From NCBI GenBank assembly GCA_031308135.1, contig JAHLJT010009355.1, positions 5,703,217 to 5,767,216 of the forward strand: a stretch of DNA of 64,000 bases, read 5' to 3'. Of the stretch, positions 32,299 through 41,734 are shown piece by piece. The notes under the pieces were generated by a model. The model saw nothing but the letters and a program-made list of their open reading frames with translations, was not told the origin of the DNA and did not search any database. Each line of letters starts with the position of its first letter. The first letter of the stretch is position 1. The DNA comes from Acheta domesticus. Taxonomy: Eukaryota > Arthropoda > Insecta > Orthoptera > Gryllidae. Both the position numbers and the translations under genes were made by a program.

Positions 32299-35200
32299 GG
32301 TGCAGACGTAGATGGTGCAGGGGATGATGCCACACGATCCTGTTGACGTTGTTCTAATAGATAGTGACCGTACGGCAGCGATGTCAACGGATCGCACCAA
32401 TGCCGTTTGTCGTCCACGCAGCACAAAGTGCGTTTGTGCTGCGCTTCGGAATACACAACGTGCCCGCGTGAGCGTAGTGTGTGTTGAACGGCGGAACGAG
32501 GCGGAGCAGTCTCGTCGGTTATAAACCGCTTGTAGTCCTCCAGAGTATACGCACGCACGACACACCGCTGTACACCTTTCGCTTTGTTTTTATCACGTTG
32601 TGAGACTGTGCGGAACGTGTACATTTTGGGGCGCAGACCGACGTATTCTACAATGTAATCGAGGCACGTTTCGTCTTTCATCACGCCGGGCGTCAACTTG
32701 TTGCCCGGACGTATACCGTGGACGTTGTCAGCGGGGAAGTTGGAGGTGTCAAAGTAGTCGGACTGTTCGCGCATGACGTCGTACACGTTGCTGCTCGTGC
32801 AATAGAGGAAGCTATCGGTGTCCGTGTAGCAGAGCGCTAAGGTGTTAAAATGCTGCCGCGCAAAACCGTAGTGGAAGCGATACATGGTCTCTTTGGAATG
32901 CTCCAAAATGGTAAAGCCAAGATATACGGGTTTGTTCATGGTAACCGTTGTCTTTTGCAGTTCGAGAATCATCAGATGCATCCCGATAGGCGTACTGTTC
33001 ACAAACGCGGGATGCGCTATCCATTTGCGTGCTCCGGTCCGACCTGTCCACCCCTTTGTCAACACGAATCGCCGATACTGCCGAACGTTTTCGAGAGATT
33101 TGCCATAGATGGACACGTTCATGAGTTTGTAGAGATCCCTTTCGAATCGAGATGACGCGGCCTGGCGCAGACGCGTGTTCAACGCCATGTACTCGGCAAG
33201 CCAGGGACGTTGCGCAAAGGTGAGAATGCGATGGACACGTTCGAGGACCACTCCGTACTGCATCGCCTGAACGAGGTTCCGAATGTGTATCACATAGCGC
33301 GTCTTCGGTAGCAGCGTGGTGAGCAATTTCATCTGCTTGCTGCCCGGAGGGCACATGGTGACGGGACAGAACGGTAGATCCGCGAGCGCGTCGTGGATGT
33401 GTGGCGGGTACGCCAGGTCGACTTCGAGCACGTACCCTTGTGTCGTCGCCGCGGCGGCAGCCGCGTGTATATCAAAGACCGTACGCTCCGTGTCGGTGAG
33501 CCACCGAAACTCGCCGACCGGAAGCGGTTGCATCATCGAATGACCGTACAAATTATTTTTGTCATAGAGCACGAGGTAGCTGTGTTCACGTTCGGGTTGA
33601 TAGTCCTCTCCGAGACCCGGATGGTTGGCGCGAGCGTGGCGACGATTGAGTTGCACAAGCCCCCCGCGAATACCGCGTTCGAAAAACAGAAGCATATCAG
33701 GATCGGTGAGGAGTTGCAAGGTCTGTTGCGTGTGTTTCAACATGGCGTCGAAACTAAATCCGGGAATGGTGAAGTAATGGAAGGGATCGAGACCGTAGTC
33801 GTGCAAACTGGTGTGCCGGAACTTTTCACCGATATCCGCTAAGAGCAGCACGTCAACCTTGAGATAATGCATTGCGTACTCTCTGATGTTACGACATCGA
33901 AATACTTGCCACACGCGACGCGCGTGTTCGTAGTCCTCGCGTGAGACGTTGGAGTGTGTCAGCGTATTGGCGAACAGCTCGTGCGCTGGCAATTCGGTTT
34001 CGTCTAACCTGTCGACGCTATCAATGTAGTCATACGGAAAGACGCCCTTCCGTCGGCACAGTGCAAACTCGACGGGGTCGGGGAAGTAGTGACGTACGCA
34101 GTGCATGTCATCGTCCGGTACATTGGCACTCAAGGTGTCGAGGGAGCCGGCGAGAAATTTGTAAGAATCGAGAAAGCGCACCTCGACACCCTGCGTTCGA
34201 TACATAAAGGTAATAAAACGTTCGGCATTCTGCGCGATAATCTGAATCTTCTTCGAATGATGTGTTGCGAGGGCGTGGACGATAAAATGCCAATCGTAGG
34301 CAGCGCCATTGTGTATGACTATTGGGAGTCGTTTGGGTAAGCGGTACAGCACATTGCATTGCTGATGCGCAGCGCCCCGAAACCGCCCCGACAGATGACA
34401 ATGATCGCGTACCCTGTCGTTCCCGAGTGGTTTGGCGCAAATGTGACAGGTGACTGCAGAGAGAAAGCATCGCTCATCCTCGTCACGCATGTGGAGCGCG
34501 TGGGGATGTTTGAGGAGCGTCGCGTATTCCGCGGCGAGTGCATCGCATTGTTGCAAGAACCAGGCGGCCGGCGTTTCGCCGCAGTACGACAGGAAGCGTG
34601 AACGCGACGGATCGAAATCGCAGGCCACGTACAAGCCGATCGCGTAGGGTTCATGGCGCTGGTAGGCCTGCGTCCACGGGGCGTGCGGATCGGGCTGTGT
34701 CGAGGCGATAGGCAGGAGGATCGATTCAAAGTCCGCATACACGACAAACGGGCATTTGCTCTGTTTATGGATGTTTTCAAATTTTAACTTGTCACGGGGC
34801 GGGGCGGGCATAAGCAGGCGCACGGGTGTTGAGGAGCGACAATCCTCTTCGTGTGTCGCCAAACGCGCCGGCGACTCAAAATGGAGCAAGCAGCGATCAC
34901 AAATGTACACAGTGTGCTTTCGTCGTATTTGCGAGGACAGCAACCGACCTAAACTCTTAATCCACACGTAATGTGTCCTCACGTGTGCTTCTCCCTGCTC
35001 CTCCTCCTCCACCTCCTGTTCGCTCCCCTCCCCTGTGAGAAGCAGCAGATTGACATGTTGCGCCTTTTTGTCGCGGGTGTAGTACAACGGACCCACCACG
35101 TGCCATTCTCGGGGGTTGTCAGGCTTGCGTTCGAGACCGTACACGTTGACCGACAGCGTAGGATTCTGTTTTTCGAATAGACGTAAGTGGGTGAGCGAGA

Positions 35201-35997
35201 CCGGGAAGGCAATGCCGGACAGGTTCAGCGTCCTTCGCAACTCCTCGAAGATGGCCCTGTAGGTGTTCGGGCGATTCTTCCGTTCGCCGAACGGAAGACT
35301 GCCGTGGCGCGTGACGTAGAGAGCACTAGCGAGAGACCAGAGAAAGCAAAACGAATCGTCATTTTGGATGTTGACCACGGCATGTTTCAATGCAATGTTT
35401 CTAGGACATGGCAAATAGGACGAACCGGATGCATGGATAGGATCGAACGTGTGCAGCGTCACGTGCAGCGCGTGGAGTGCGTGCAGGGCTTTGCCGGACT
35501 CGCGTTCGTGGAATTCGTCAAACCGCGCGTTCAACACATCCCGAATGTGTTCGAAGTACCATTCCCCGATGTTGGGACCTATAATGTCCGCACGCGTGAG
35601 CAGTGCAGCGTGTGGCAGAGATAAATAAATAGTTTGTAGAATCGGCTCTACCGTGTGCGTTTCCGGGTTGCGTTTATCCAACAAAAAGTCACATTGCAGG
35701 GACACACACACTTTGTACGCCACTGGACCGTCTACTTGTGAAAGATGGGTGAGCACGGTTTGAGCAAAAGGTACATAGCACGCGTTTAGAAATGCGAGCG
35801 GTTCTCGAAACCCCGCAGTATTGGCAATCACACCACGGTGTACGTGACCACCGAAATGACTCATCACGTCTGTCCATTGCAAGGGCGAGCGGATGACACC
35901 TGTACGACAAAAGAACAACGCCACATTCAGAAACACACAAACAAAAGCGTTCCATGCATTTGCACACACACACACACACACATCACTCACCGGCCAT
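32295..35997 (-). CDS. polB: Protein-primed DNA polymerase B (Polinton PolB)
   Basis: Two exons: 35,997-35,991 (ATGGCCG) and 35,899-32,295. The 91-bp intron (35,990-35,900) starts GTGAGT, holds a (TG)n run and ends in 'gtcgtacag'. Joined length is 3,612 nt, 1,203 residues. N-terminal region: 'NDDSFCFLWSLASALY' (about 183-198). C2H2 finger 'CDRCLLHF...HEEDC' about 336-356. Exonuclease: ExoI 'YADFES' (about 391), ExoII 'AAYDWHF' (about 535), ExoIII 'YLKVDVLLLAD' (about 681). A Cys/His insert 'CHICAKPL...DHCHLSGRFRG' is at about 487-511. Polymerase: motif A 'DKNNLYGHSM' (782), motif B 'KLMNVSIYGKS' (927), motif C 'YTDTDSF' (1027). All catalytic acids are present. It would copy the element from its ends with a terminal protein. 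Intact; the stop overlaps the next ATG. Confidence 0.97.
35900..35990 (-). other. Intron of the DNA polymerase gene
   Basis: GTGAGT donor, (TG)n tract and a pyrimidine-rich end 'gttcttttgtcgtacag'. Removal restores one frame between a 7-nt first exon and the 3,605-nt second exon, and discards a Cys/Val-rich stretch encoded by the microsatellite. Confidence 0.88.
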
Positions 35998-36127
35998 GTT
36001 GAGCGGGCTGGAACAACTCCCAGACTACGCCACGTCACAGCGACCACGTCCTGATAAGGCAGAGAGTGCGCTCACACACGCACACACACACACACACACA
36101 CACATACACGCCGACAGGGTGCGTGGA

Positions 36128-36454
36128 CTACTCCATCGGCATATCATCATCAACCTCCTCCATAAAGAGATCATGGTATCGGCTGAGCAGGTGGTGTGGT
36201 GACACACGGCGAAGGTCCCGGGTGTAGGGGTCGGCGCCGGCCCCGATCAACATCAGCGCCACGAGCAGGTGTCCGTTCTCCGCAGCATGGTGGAGAGGGG
36301 TGCGACCCAGGGTGTCCCTGACGTCGAGTCCGTCACGACACATGCCGCAGGCGATGGCTACAGGCAGCACCTCCCCGCGTCGTGCGGCATCGTGCAAGAA
36401 GGTCAGGCCCGTGCCCACGTTGAACTGGAAGAGGTGGTGCAGATCGAAAGGCAT
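36128..36454 (-). CDS. Ankyrin-repeat protein 1
   Basis: The product is 108 residues from the ATG at 36,454. Two to three ankyrin units: 'GLTFLHDAARRGEVLPVAIA', then the clearest one, 'TLGRTPLHHAAENGHLLVAL' continuing 'MLIGAGADP', then a partial unit. The tail is acidic (EEVDDDMPME). Small ankyrin proteins in large DNA viruses often block host innate signalling or act as F-box adaptors; no F-box is visible and the role here is unknown. It sits between polymerase and the 262-residue paralogue on the same strand. A decayed copy is at 38,231-38,438. Confidence 0.82.
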   Translation of the reverse strand: MPFDLHHLFQFNVGTGLTFLHDAARRGEVLPVAIACGMCRDGLDVRDTLGRTPLHHAAENGHLLVALMLIGAGADPYTRDLRRVSPHHLLSRYHDLFMEEVDDDMPME

Positions 36455-36474
36455 GATACCACGTCGACGAACGA

Positions 36475-37263
36475 CTAGTGCGGTCTCTCCTCCTCCTCCT
36501 CCTCCTCGTCGTCGTCGTTCTCCTCCTCGTCGTCCTCCTCCTCCTCCTCCTCCTCCCCCTCCCTCGCACGCGCACTCGCTTCGCTAGTGTCTTCGTCCGA
36601 GGATGGCGTCGCTGTCCATCCGGGCGAGCGACGGTCACTCTGTGCAAGATTCAACGCTCTGTCCACCCGTTCGTACACACGATGGCGAAACCGTTCTGGA
36701 AACGACACCATGCGTTGGTGCATCAACGTTTGGTACACGCTATCACCACACGTGGAGAACACACACGCAAGCAGAAGCGAGCGCTTGCCGTAAAACGGGT
36801 TTGACGGGTGCAGGTGGTCTAACACTTTACTGGCGACATGAGAGAGGACGGCCAAGTCTGTCTCCAAGCTGGACTGTCCGTACACCCACGGAAACACAGT
36901 GTCATCCCGCGGAAAGATATGCCTGATGCGGTATCGTCTCTCCGTCAGGACAAAAAAAAGTTCTTTCAGGACTGCAACTGGATCCTCGCATGCACGCACA
37001 CGTTGCTCAAAATACGCCTCCAGTGTCGTCTTGAAGACGATCGCAGCACGGGTAGACGTGTCGATACGTGATGACGTTTGCCGGTGCGTCAGAAAGTCCA
37101 CAACGTTCCTCTTTTGTGGCCTGCGCGGCACGCACTGTCCTGCCCCCCACCTCGATGACGCGTACCGTGTAAGCAGGATCGGCCATGCAAATTCGAGGTG
37201 GCGTATCGCAATGTACTTCTGTAACACCACGGTCTTCTCCTCCTCCTCCTCGTCCTTCTCCAT
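36475..37263 (-). CDS. Paralogue A: acidic-tailed accessory protein
   Basis: The product is 262 residues from the ATG at 37,263; an upstream in-frame ATG at 37,305 adds 14 residues, but the paralogue also starts at the 'ME..EEE' position. The body has 'IAIRHLEFAWPILL', 'RWGAGQ', 'VLKELFFVLTERRYRIRHI' and 'DDTVFPWVYG', all matched in paralogue B. The last 45 residues are almost pure Glu/Asp, encoded by a (CTC)n-type run. I do not recognise a named family. The paralogue pair with ankyrin genes on both sides suggests an accessory, possibly host-interaction, island (inference). Confidence 0.72.
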   Translation of the reverse strand: MEKDEEEEEKTVVLQKYIAIRHLEFAWPILLTRYASSRWGAGQCVPRRPQKRNVVDFLTHRQTSSRIDTSTRAAIVFKTTLEAYFEQRVRACEDPVAVLKELFFVLTERRYRIRHIFPRDDTVFPWVYGQSSLETDLAVLSHVASKVLDHLHPSNPFYGKRSLLLACVFSTCGDSVYQTLMHQRMVSFPERFRHRVYERVDRALNLAQSDRRSPGWTATPSSDEDTSEASARAREGEEEEEEEDDEEENDDDEEEEEEERPH

Positions 37264-37359
37264 CTGCACACACCTACACCCCCTCGTCACTGACACTGTC
37301 TTCACCCAAACTCACGAAATCGTTTTCATCGCCGCTCCCTTCACCCTCTCCCACTGCTT

Positions 37360-38181
37360 CTACACTGCTTTCCCCACACGCGCTCGTACGCAGCACACGT
37401 GACGTATCTTCTTCTTCTTCTTCCCACCCTCCAAGGTCCTCTCGTTTGACGGGGTCTCGGTAGACGACAAGGACGACGATGAAGAGGATGGGCCGAGTAC
37501 CTCGTGTGCGAAAAGCGAATCCTCTGAAGACACTAGCGAGGAGGGAGACGAGGAGCCGGACGAGGAACTGGAGACGGGGTGGTTACTCGGCACCGCGATG
37601 CGGAAGATACGTGCCAGCACGTGCGCTACACATGCATTACGAAAGGTCGGTAATGTCCGCCGCACAAAATCGCGAAACGTACGAAGGTCCATACGAAACA
37701 GCTCGGTCAGCAGTTCCACTCGCGTGATTCGACTATAGGTCGGAAGGATCTGACGCGCGAGATCGATACACGTTCTCATGAAAGGGAGATCGTCCGTCAC
37801 GACGGCCCCACCGAACAACCACGGGAACACCGTTTCGTCTCGCTGTTGCAGATGCCTCACGCGAGCTCGCCTGTCCATGAGGATCACTAATAGTTCACGT
37901 AAGGGGGTGAGGTCCTCGTCCGCGCGGAGTCGCACACGTACGTACTCGAGTAAATATCGACGAAAGACGTGCGTGGCGAAAGCATGCCTATTGATGCGCG
38001 CGTGGGTGTCCCGTTGTGACAGCACGTGCACGATGCTAAAGCGTTGCCGTCGCCGCCGGAGGTCCAACGCCTGTCGCGCACCCCACCCTGTGTGGTCTTG
38101 TGCGGGCGGGAGCAGCGGCCACGCCACCTCCACGTCACGCAGTGCAAGGAACCGTTGCACGAACTCCTCTTCCCCTTCCAT
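37360..38181 (-). CDS. Paralogue B: Ser-rich-tailed accessory protein
   Basis: The product is 273 residues from the ATG at 38,181, matching the 'ME' start of paralogue A. Shared blocks: 'ALRDVEVAWPLL', 'GWGARQALDLRRR', 'LRELLVILMDRRARVRHL' and 'DETVFPWLFGG'. The tail differs from A: Ser-rich ('SSSSSGSSSPSSL...SSSSSSLSST') then Lys-rich, so the low-complexity tails evolve quickly while the body is kept. No named family recognised. Intact frame, same strand as A with a 96-bp gap. Confidence 0.72.
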   Translation of the reverse strand: MEGEEEFVQRFLALRDVEVAWPLLPPAQDHTGWGARQALDLRRRRQRFSIVHVLSQRDTHARINRHAFATHVFRRYLLEYVRVRLRADEDLTPLRELLVILMDRRARVRHLQQRDETVFPWLFGGAVVTDDLPFMRTCIDLARQILPTYSRITRVELLTELFRMDLRTFRDFVRRTLPTFRNACVAHVLARIFRIAVPSNHPVSSSSSGSSSPSSLVSSEDSLFAHEVLGPSSSSSSLSSTETPSNERTLEGGKKKKKIRHVCCVRARVGKAV

Positions 38182-38230
38182 GCAACACACACACGCGCAC
38201 GTAGCGCTAGGGGTTCAATTTAACCACTAT

Positions 38231-38438
38231 CAACTTCAGCGCCCACGAGCAGGTGACCGTTCTCCACAGCATGGTGAAGAGGGGTGCGAGCGAGGGTGTC
38301 CCTGTCGTCGGTCCGTCACGGTACATGCCGCAGGCGCTGGCGAAAGGCGGCACCTCATCGCGACGTGTGGCAGCGTGCAAGACGGGTCAGTCCCCTGTGT
38401 CCACGTTGAACTGAAAGAGGTGGTTTAGATTGAAAAGG
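38231..38438 (-). pseudogene. Decayed copy of ankyrin gene 1
   Basis: The DNA is plainly similar to 36,247-36,452: 'gcgccacgagcaggtg(t/a)ccg', 'cagcatggtg(g/a)agaggggtgcga', 'catgccgcaggcg' and 'cacgttgaactg(g/a)aagagg' appear in the same order. The start codon is lost (the 'ggcatg' of the intact gene reads 'aagggt' here) and several one- to three-base indels break the frame. Confidence 0.85.
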
Positions 38439-38545
38439 GTTGCTGACTGGTGTGTGTGTGTGTGTGTGTGTGTGTGGGTTGGTGTGTGTCTCCCTCCCTC
38501 TGTCTCCTCCACCACCCTTCCACTGCTACACACACACACACACCT

Positions 38546-38962
38546 TCACGCTGCGCGTGGCACCGTGGGACAGTCACGTCTACCGTCTCCGCCTCTATCC
38601 ACTCTCTCTCGCGCACTTTGTATTGCTCTTTCTCGCACATGTTTTTTAAATATTTCCCAACTCTCACCGATGCGCACATGTTGCGCAAGCGAGAATCCGT
38701 TGACTTCTATCCCTCCGTCCGCACCGTGTTGGAGTAGTATTCGTGCAGTCGACCACCGTTCAAAGTATATCGCATGTTCCAGCGGCGTCCATCCTTCCCT
38801 GTCGCGCAAGCCTACAATGCTATTTGCACCGTCCCTACCACCCTCATTCAAGCAGCGTAGCACAATGTCGTTATGACCAGCCTGGACCGCCAAATGGAAA
38901 GGCGTGACACCCGTACACGGAAGACGAATGAAGTAATTGCTTATGCGTGTTCTCACGACCAT
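38546..38962 (-). CDS. Ankyrin-repeat protein 2
   Basis: The product is 138 residues from the ATG at 38,962. Two ankyrin units: 'TGVTPFHLAVQAGHNDIVLR' and 'EGWTPLEHAIYFERWSTARI' with 'LLQHGADGG'. A charged helix follows ('ESWEIFKKHVRERAIQSARE'). It is not a close copy of ankyrin protein 1. Same strand as the paralogue pair. A (TG)n run and a pyrimidine-rich stretch flank both ends, so additional non-coding exons are possible. Role unknown; see ankyrin protein 1. Confidence 0.75.
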   Translation of the reverse strand: MVVRTRISNYFIRLPCTGVTPFHLAVQAGHNDIVLRCLNEGGRDGANSIVGLRDREGWTPLEHAIYFERWSTARILLQHGADGGIEVNGFSLAQHVRIGESWEIFKKHVRERAIQSARERVDRGGDGRRDCPTVPRAA

Positions 38963-39063
38963 GTTGATTCACTCTCTCACACTCTCCCTGTTTCCCTCTC
39001 ACTCTCTCTCCGTGTTCGTCACACGCCTCCGATTGCCGCTGGGGCAGCCGCAACAGAACACTT

Positions 39064-39099
<36 letters not shown>

Positions 39100-39400
39100 A
39101 CACAGCACCGTCGCTGCAGACCCTGCGTGTCTGAGCTGTACGAACCTCACCCAACAGTTGCTGGTGCTGTCACTTCGACTGCAGCGCGGAGACTTTCCTG
39201 TTGTGGTGCCGGCGACTAATGGCGTCTCTCTACCAGCAGGCGACTTTATATTGCTTGGCGGAGCATGCTTTTTTCTCTTCGCGCGATGGTGGGAGGGGGT
39301 GGGTCTCGCTGTGTCACCTCGGCACAGTCGTTCCGCCAAGATAATGTTTCCTCTATCTTTCCTCTTCCTTCTTCTCCTTCCTTCTCTCTCTCTTGTGCCG
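38963..39400. other. Spacer with (CA)n run
   Basis: Divergent spacer between ankyrin gene 2 (-) and the OB-like gene (+). Contains (CT)n and a 30-bp (CA)n at about 39,066-39,098. Open frames through it follow the microsatellites and are not convincing. Confidence 0.45.
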
Positions 39401-39775
39401 ACCACGAAGCACTCCTCAAGGCCTGTTTACAACAGCACCTCTTATGAAACGATCGAACCTTTTCCTGGTTCCGTGTTGAAAGGTCACTTGGCTTGTTTGC
39501 GACTAGTTCTTTTCACATCACGTAACCACTAGGTGAGTCAGGCTCTCGTGCGCCGGCCACGAAGCACTCAAGGCCTGTTTACAACAGCACCTCTTATGAA
39601 ACGATCGAACCTTTTCCTTGTTCCGTGTTGAAAGGTCACTTGGCTTGTTTGCGTCTAGTTCTTTTCACATCACGTAACCACTAGGTGAGTCAGTATCTGT
39701 TTCTAGGAAAGTAATACTTCCGTCTTGAAAGGTCACTTGTCATTGCGAGTTGTTGTTTTCACATCACGTAACCGC
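39401..39775. repeat. ~155-bp direct repeats (2.4 copies) upstream of the OB-like gene
   Basis: 'ccacgaagcactc' begins at 39,402 and 39,557 (155 bp apart). 'ccgtgttgaaaggtcacttg' begins at 39,471 and 39,623, with a shorter third copy at 39,720. Each copy ends with 'tttcacatcacgtaacc.c.aggt'. The repeats stop just before a TATA box at about 39,794, so an upstream activating role is plausible (inference). Confidence 0.85.
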
Positions 39776-39793
39776 AAGGTTACCGATATTCCT

Positions 39794-39800
39794 ATATAAC
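39794..39800 (+). promoter_or_regulatory. TATA box of the OB-like gene
   Basis: 'ctatataacg' lies just downstream of the direct repeats. A short non-coding first exon would follow, ending at the donor 'gaggtaagcc' near 39,880, with the acceptor 'ctccactatag' at 39,972, 33 bp before the ATG at 40,005. Confidence 0.62.
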
Positions 39801-40004
39801 GTGGTGGAGCTCGCTCCGAAGCATTACTTTGTCTGCAGCTCTTCACGACACCACATCGTGGAAGCTCTCCGTGATAGAGGTAAGCCATCCTTTCTTCACT
39901 CATGCTTCGGCATGACATGCGTTCGCCATTAGACATTCGAGCACTACAATTATTTCTGTTTCTCCACTATAGTATTGCAAGTGTTGAAAATAATTTTGGG
40001 AAAG

Positions 40005-40556
40005 ATGGCCGCACGCAGCAACAACATGGTGATGACACAGGATGCCAACGACATGTAAGTTGTTGACGTAGGATGGGCCTGTAGGTTTTTTTGTTGGGAT
40101 GTTTTTTTTTGTTTTTTTTTTTTTTTTTTTTGTTTTTTTTGGTTTTTTTTTTTTTTACTGGCTTATCCTTCGATTTCTACATTTCCTTTCTTCCTATGTC
40201 TTGCAGTGGTGACCCACTTCCCGTCCTCGACTGCTTGAACACCCTGGCTGAAGGGCATGCTGATCACGCAGAGACGGTCTTCTTAAGAGATTTGAAACAG
40301 GGGGAACCGTACGCCATCACCAATGCAAAGACAGTTGACGTCAAAGAAGGACAACGCATTGTTCTCACTTTAAACAACACTATCGCTGTCTTTCTCCCAG
40401 CTCGCTTCGGCACCATGGACCCGGACATGTTCAAAGATAAATATTTGACGTACTTTGGCAAAGAGCAGAGAGGGAAAATTTCTATACATAAACTCCGCTT
40501 TTCCATCACCGCGGTAGGTCCACTATTGTTGTCCTTTCTGTCACAATGCATGCTCA

Positions 40557-40592
<36 letters not shown>

Positions 40593-40788
40593 CGCGGGCC
40601 GTAGGCTTCGAGCATACCACCCGCGCGGCTCTCAATTCTTTCCACACACCCCCATGTCCTGTTTCTAATTTTTTTTTCCACTTTTCCCTGTTTTTGAGCG
40701 TGTCGCTTTGTGGTCCACATGCTTATGCTTTTTGTGCTTGCAGGATCGTGTTGGGGAAGGGACACGGCAACACCGCCCACGCCAGTAA
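40005..40788 (+). CDS. Spliced OB-fold-like protein (candidate ssDNA-binding protein)
   Basis: Three coding exons: 40,005-40,054, 40,207-40,513 and 40,744-40,788, 133 residues. Introns start GTAAGT and GTAGGT and end 'tcttgcag' and 'gcttgcag'; the second contains a (GT)n run. Exon 2 encodes 'LDCLNTLAEG', 'FLRDLKQGEPYAITNAKTVD', 'EGQRIVLTLNNTIAVFLPAR' and 'MFKDKYLTYFG'. This beta-strand pattern (xDLxxGxxYxI...K.V....G..I.L.L.....V.LP.R) is one I associate with short OB-fold ssDNA-binding proteins of arthropod DNA viruses and elements. That assignment is inference. Exon 3 may be longer with other splicing, since a Pro-rich frame continues downstream. The gene is intact as modelled, with a 5'UTR intron. 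Confidence 0.6.
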
Positions 40789-41685
40789 GGTCGGCCGACT
40801 CCTGCGCCAGCGCGGGCGGGTCGGCTCCACGACTGCCGCCTCCACCACGACCCCGGTCGTACGCTTGCGCCGGCTCATGGCCACGTCGCCCTACGCGTCG
40901 GCGGCGGCTCCTCATGATGCTGCTTCACCTGCAGCTCCTGCTCCCCCACCTTCACGTTCACCCCCTCATGATGCTCCTCTACCTGCTGCTCCTGCTCCCC
41001 CACCTGCACGTTCACCTCCTCATGATGCTCCTCCTCCTGTACTCGTTGACATCACCACCACCGCGGGGACAGCAGCTCCGCTCTGCCCCCACCTCCGCTC
41101 CACCTCCCCGGCCCACTCCATCTCCTCCGCCTCCACCCTCCCCGACACGACATGCTCCAACTTGGTTTTCCTCCCACTCGCCTTTCTGATGCTCCTCTAC
41201 CTGCTGCGCCTGCTCCCCCACCTGCACGTTCACCCCCTCCTCCTGCTCCTCTACCTGATACTGCTCCTGCTCCTCCTCCTCCTCCTCCTTCCCTCGTTGA
41301 TATCACCACCACCGCGGGAACATCTCCGCTCTGCACCCACCTCCGCTCCACCTCCCCGGCCCACTCCATCTCCTCCGCCTCCACCCTCCCCGCCACGACA
41401 TGCCCCAACTTTGTTTTCCCCCCACCTCGCCTTTCTCCCTGTTCCAATTGGGACACTCCACCGTCCACCACCCCCACACTACCCGCATTGACCCCCTACG
41501 CTGTCGTTGCAGGTCACGACGCCTCCAACCCTGACGAAGAGCAGTATGTCAGGGAGCAGGTACACGCCTTCACGGAGGCGTTGTTAGGGGCCTTGCCGCA
41601 CCTCCTCAGAAACCGTACGTGTTTCACAACACTACGGGATCTGAGGTGGCTGTTGGACGAGAGGCTGTCCCAACTACTCCCATGA
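40789..41685 (+). CDS. Pro-rich repeat ORF with conserved-looking terminal exon
   Basis: Two direct copies of a ~330-bp segment encode Pro/Ala-rich stretches ('APLPAAPAPPPARSPP') followed by 'LVDITTTAGT' and 'HLRSTSPAHSISSASTLP'. The copies lie in different frames, so one frame change near 41,190 is needed for a continuous product. After 'cgctgtcgttgcag', a good 3' splice site, the last segment (41,514-41,685) encodes a non-repetitive end with 'DEEQYVREQVHAFTEALLGA' and 'LRDLRWLLDERLSQLLP'. This terminal exon looks like real protein. It could be a C-terminal extension of the OB-like gene by alternative splicing or a separate gene; I cannot decide. Function unknown. Confidence 0.4.
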
Positions 41686-41734
41686 AGCGTGTTTCCAGGA
41701 CATATTTCTTTTCGTCCTTCCTTCCCCAACTAGT

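Noticed and set aside
35998..36047. N-terminal extension of DNA polymerase starting at 36,047
   Set aside because: That frame runs through the (TG)n intron and encodes a Cys/Val run. The spliced model from 35,997 gives an exact in-frame start with good donor and acceptor sites.
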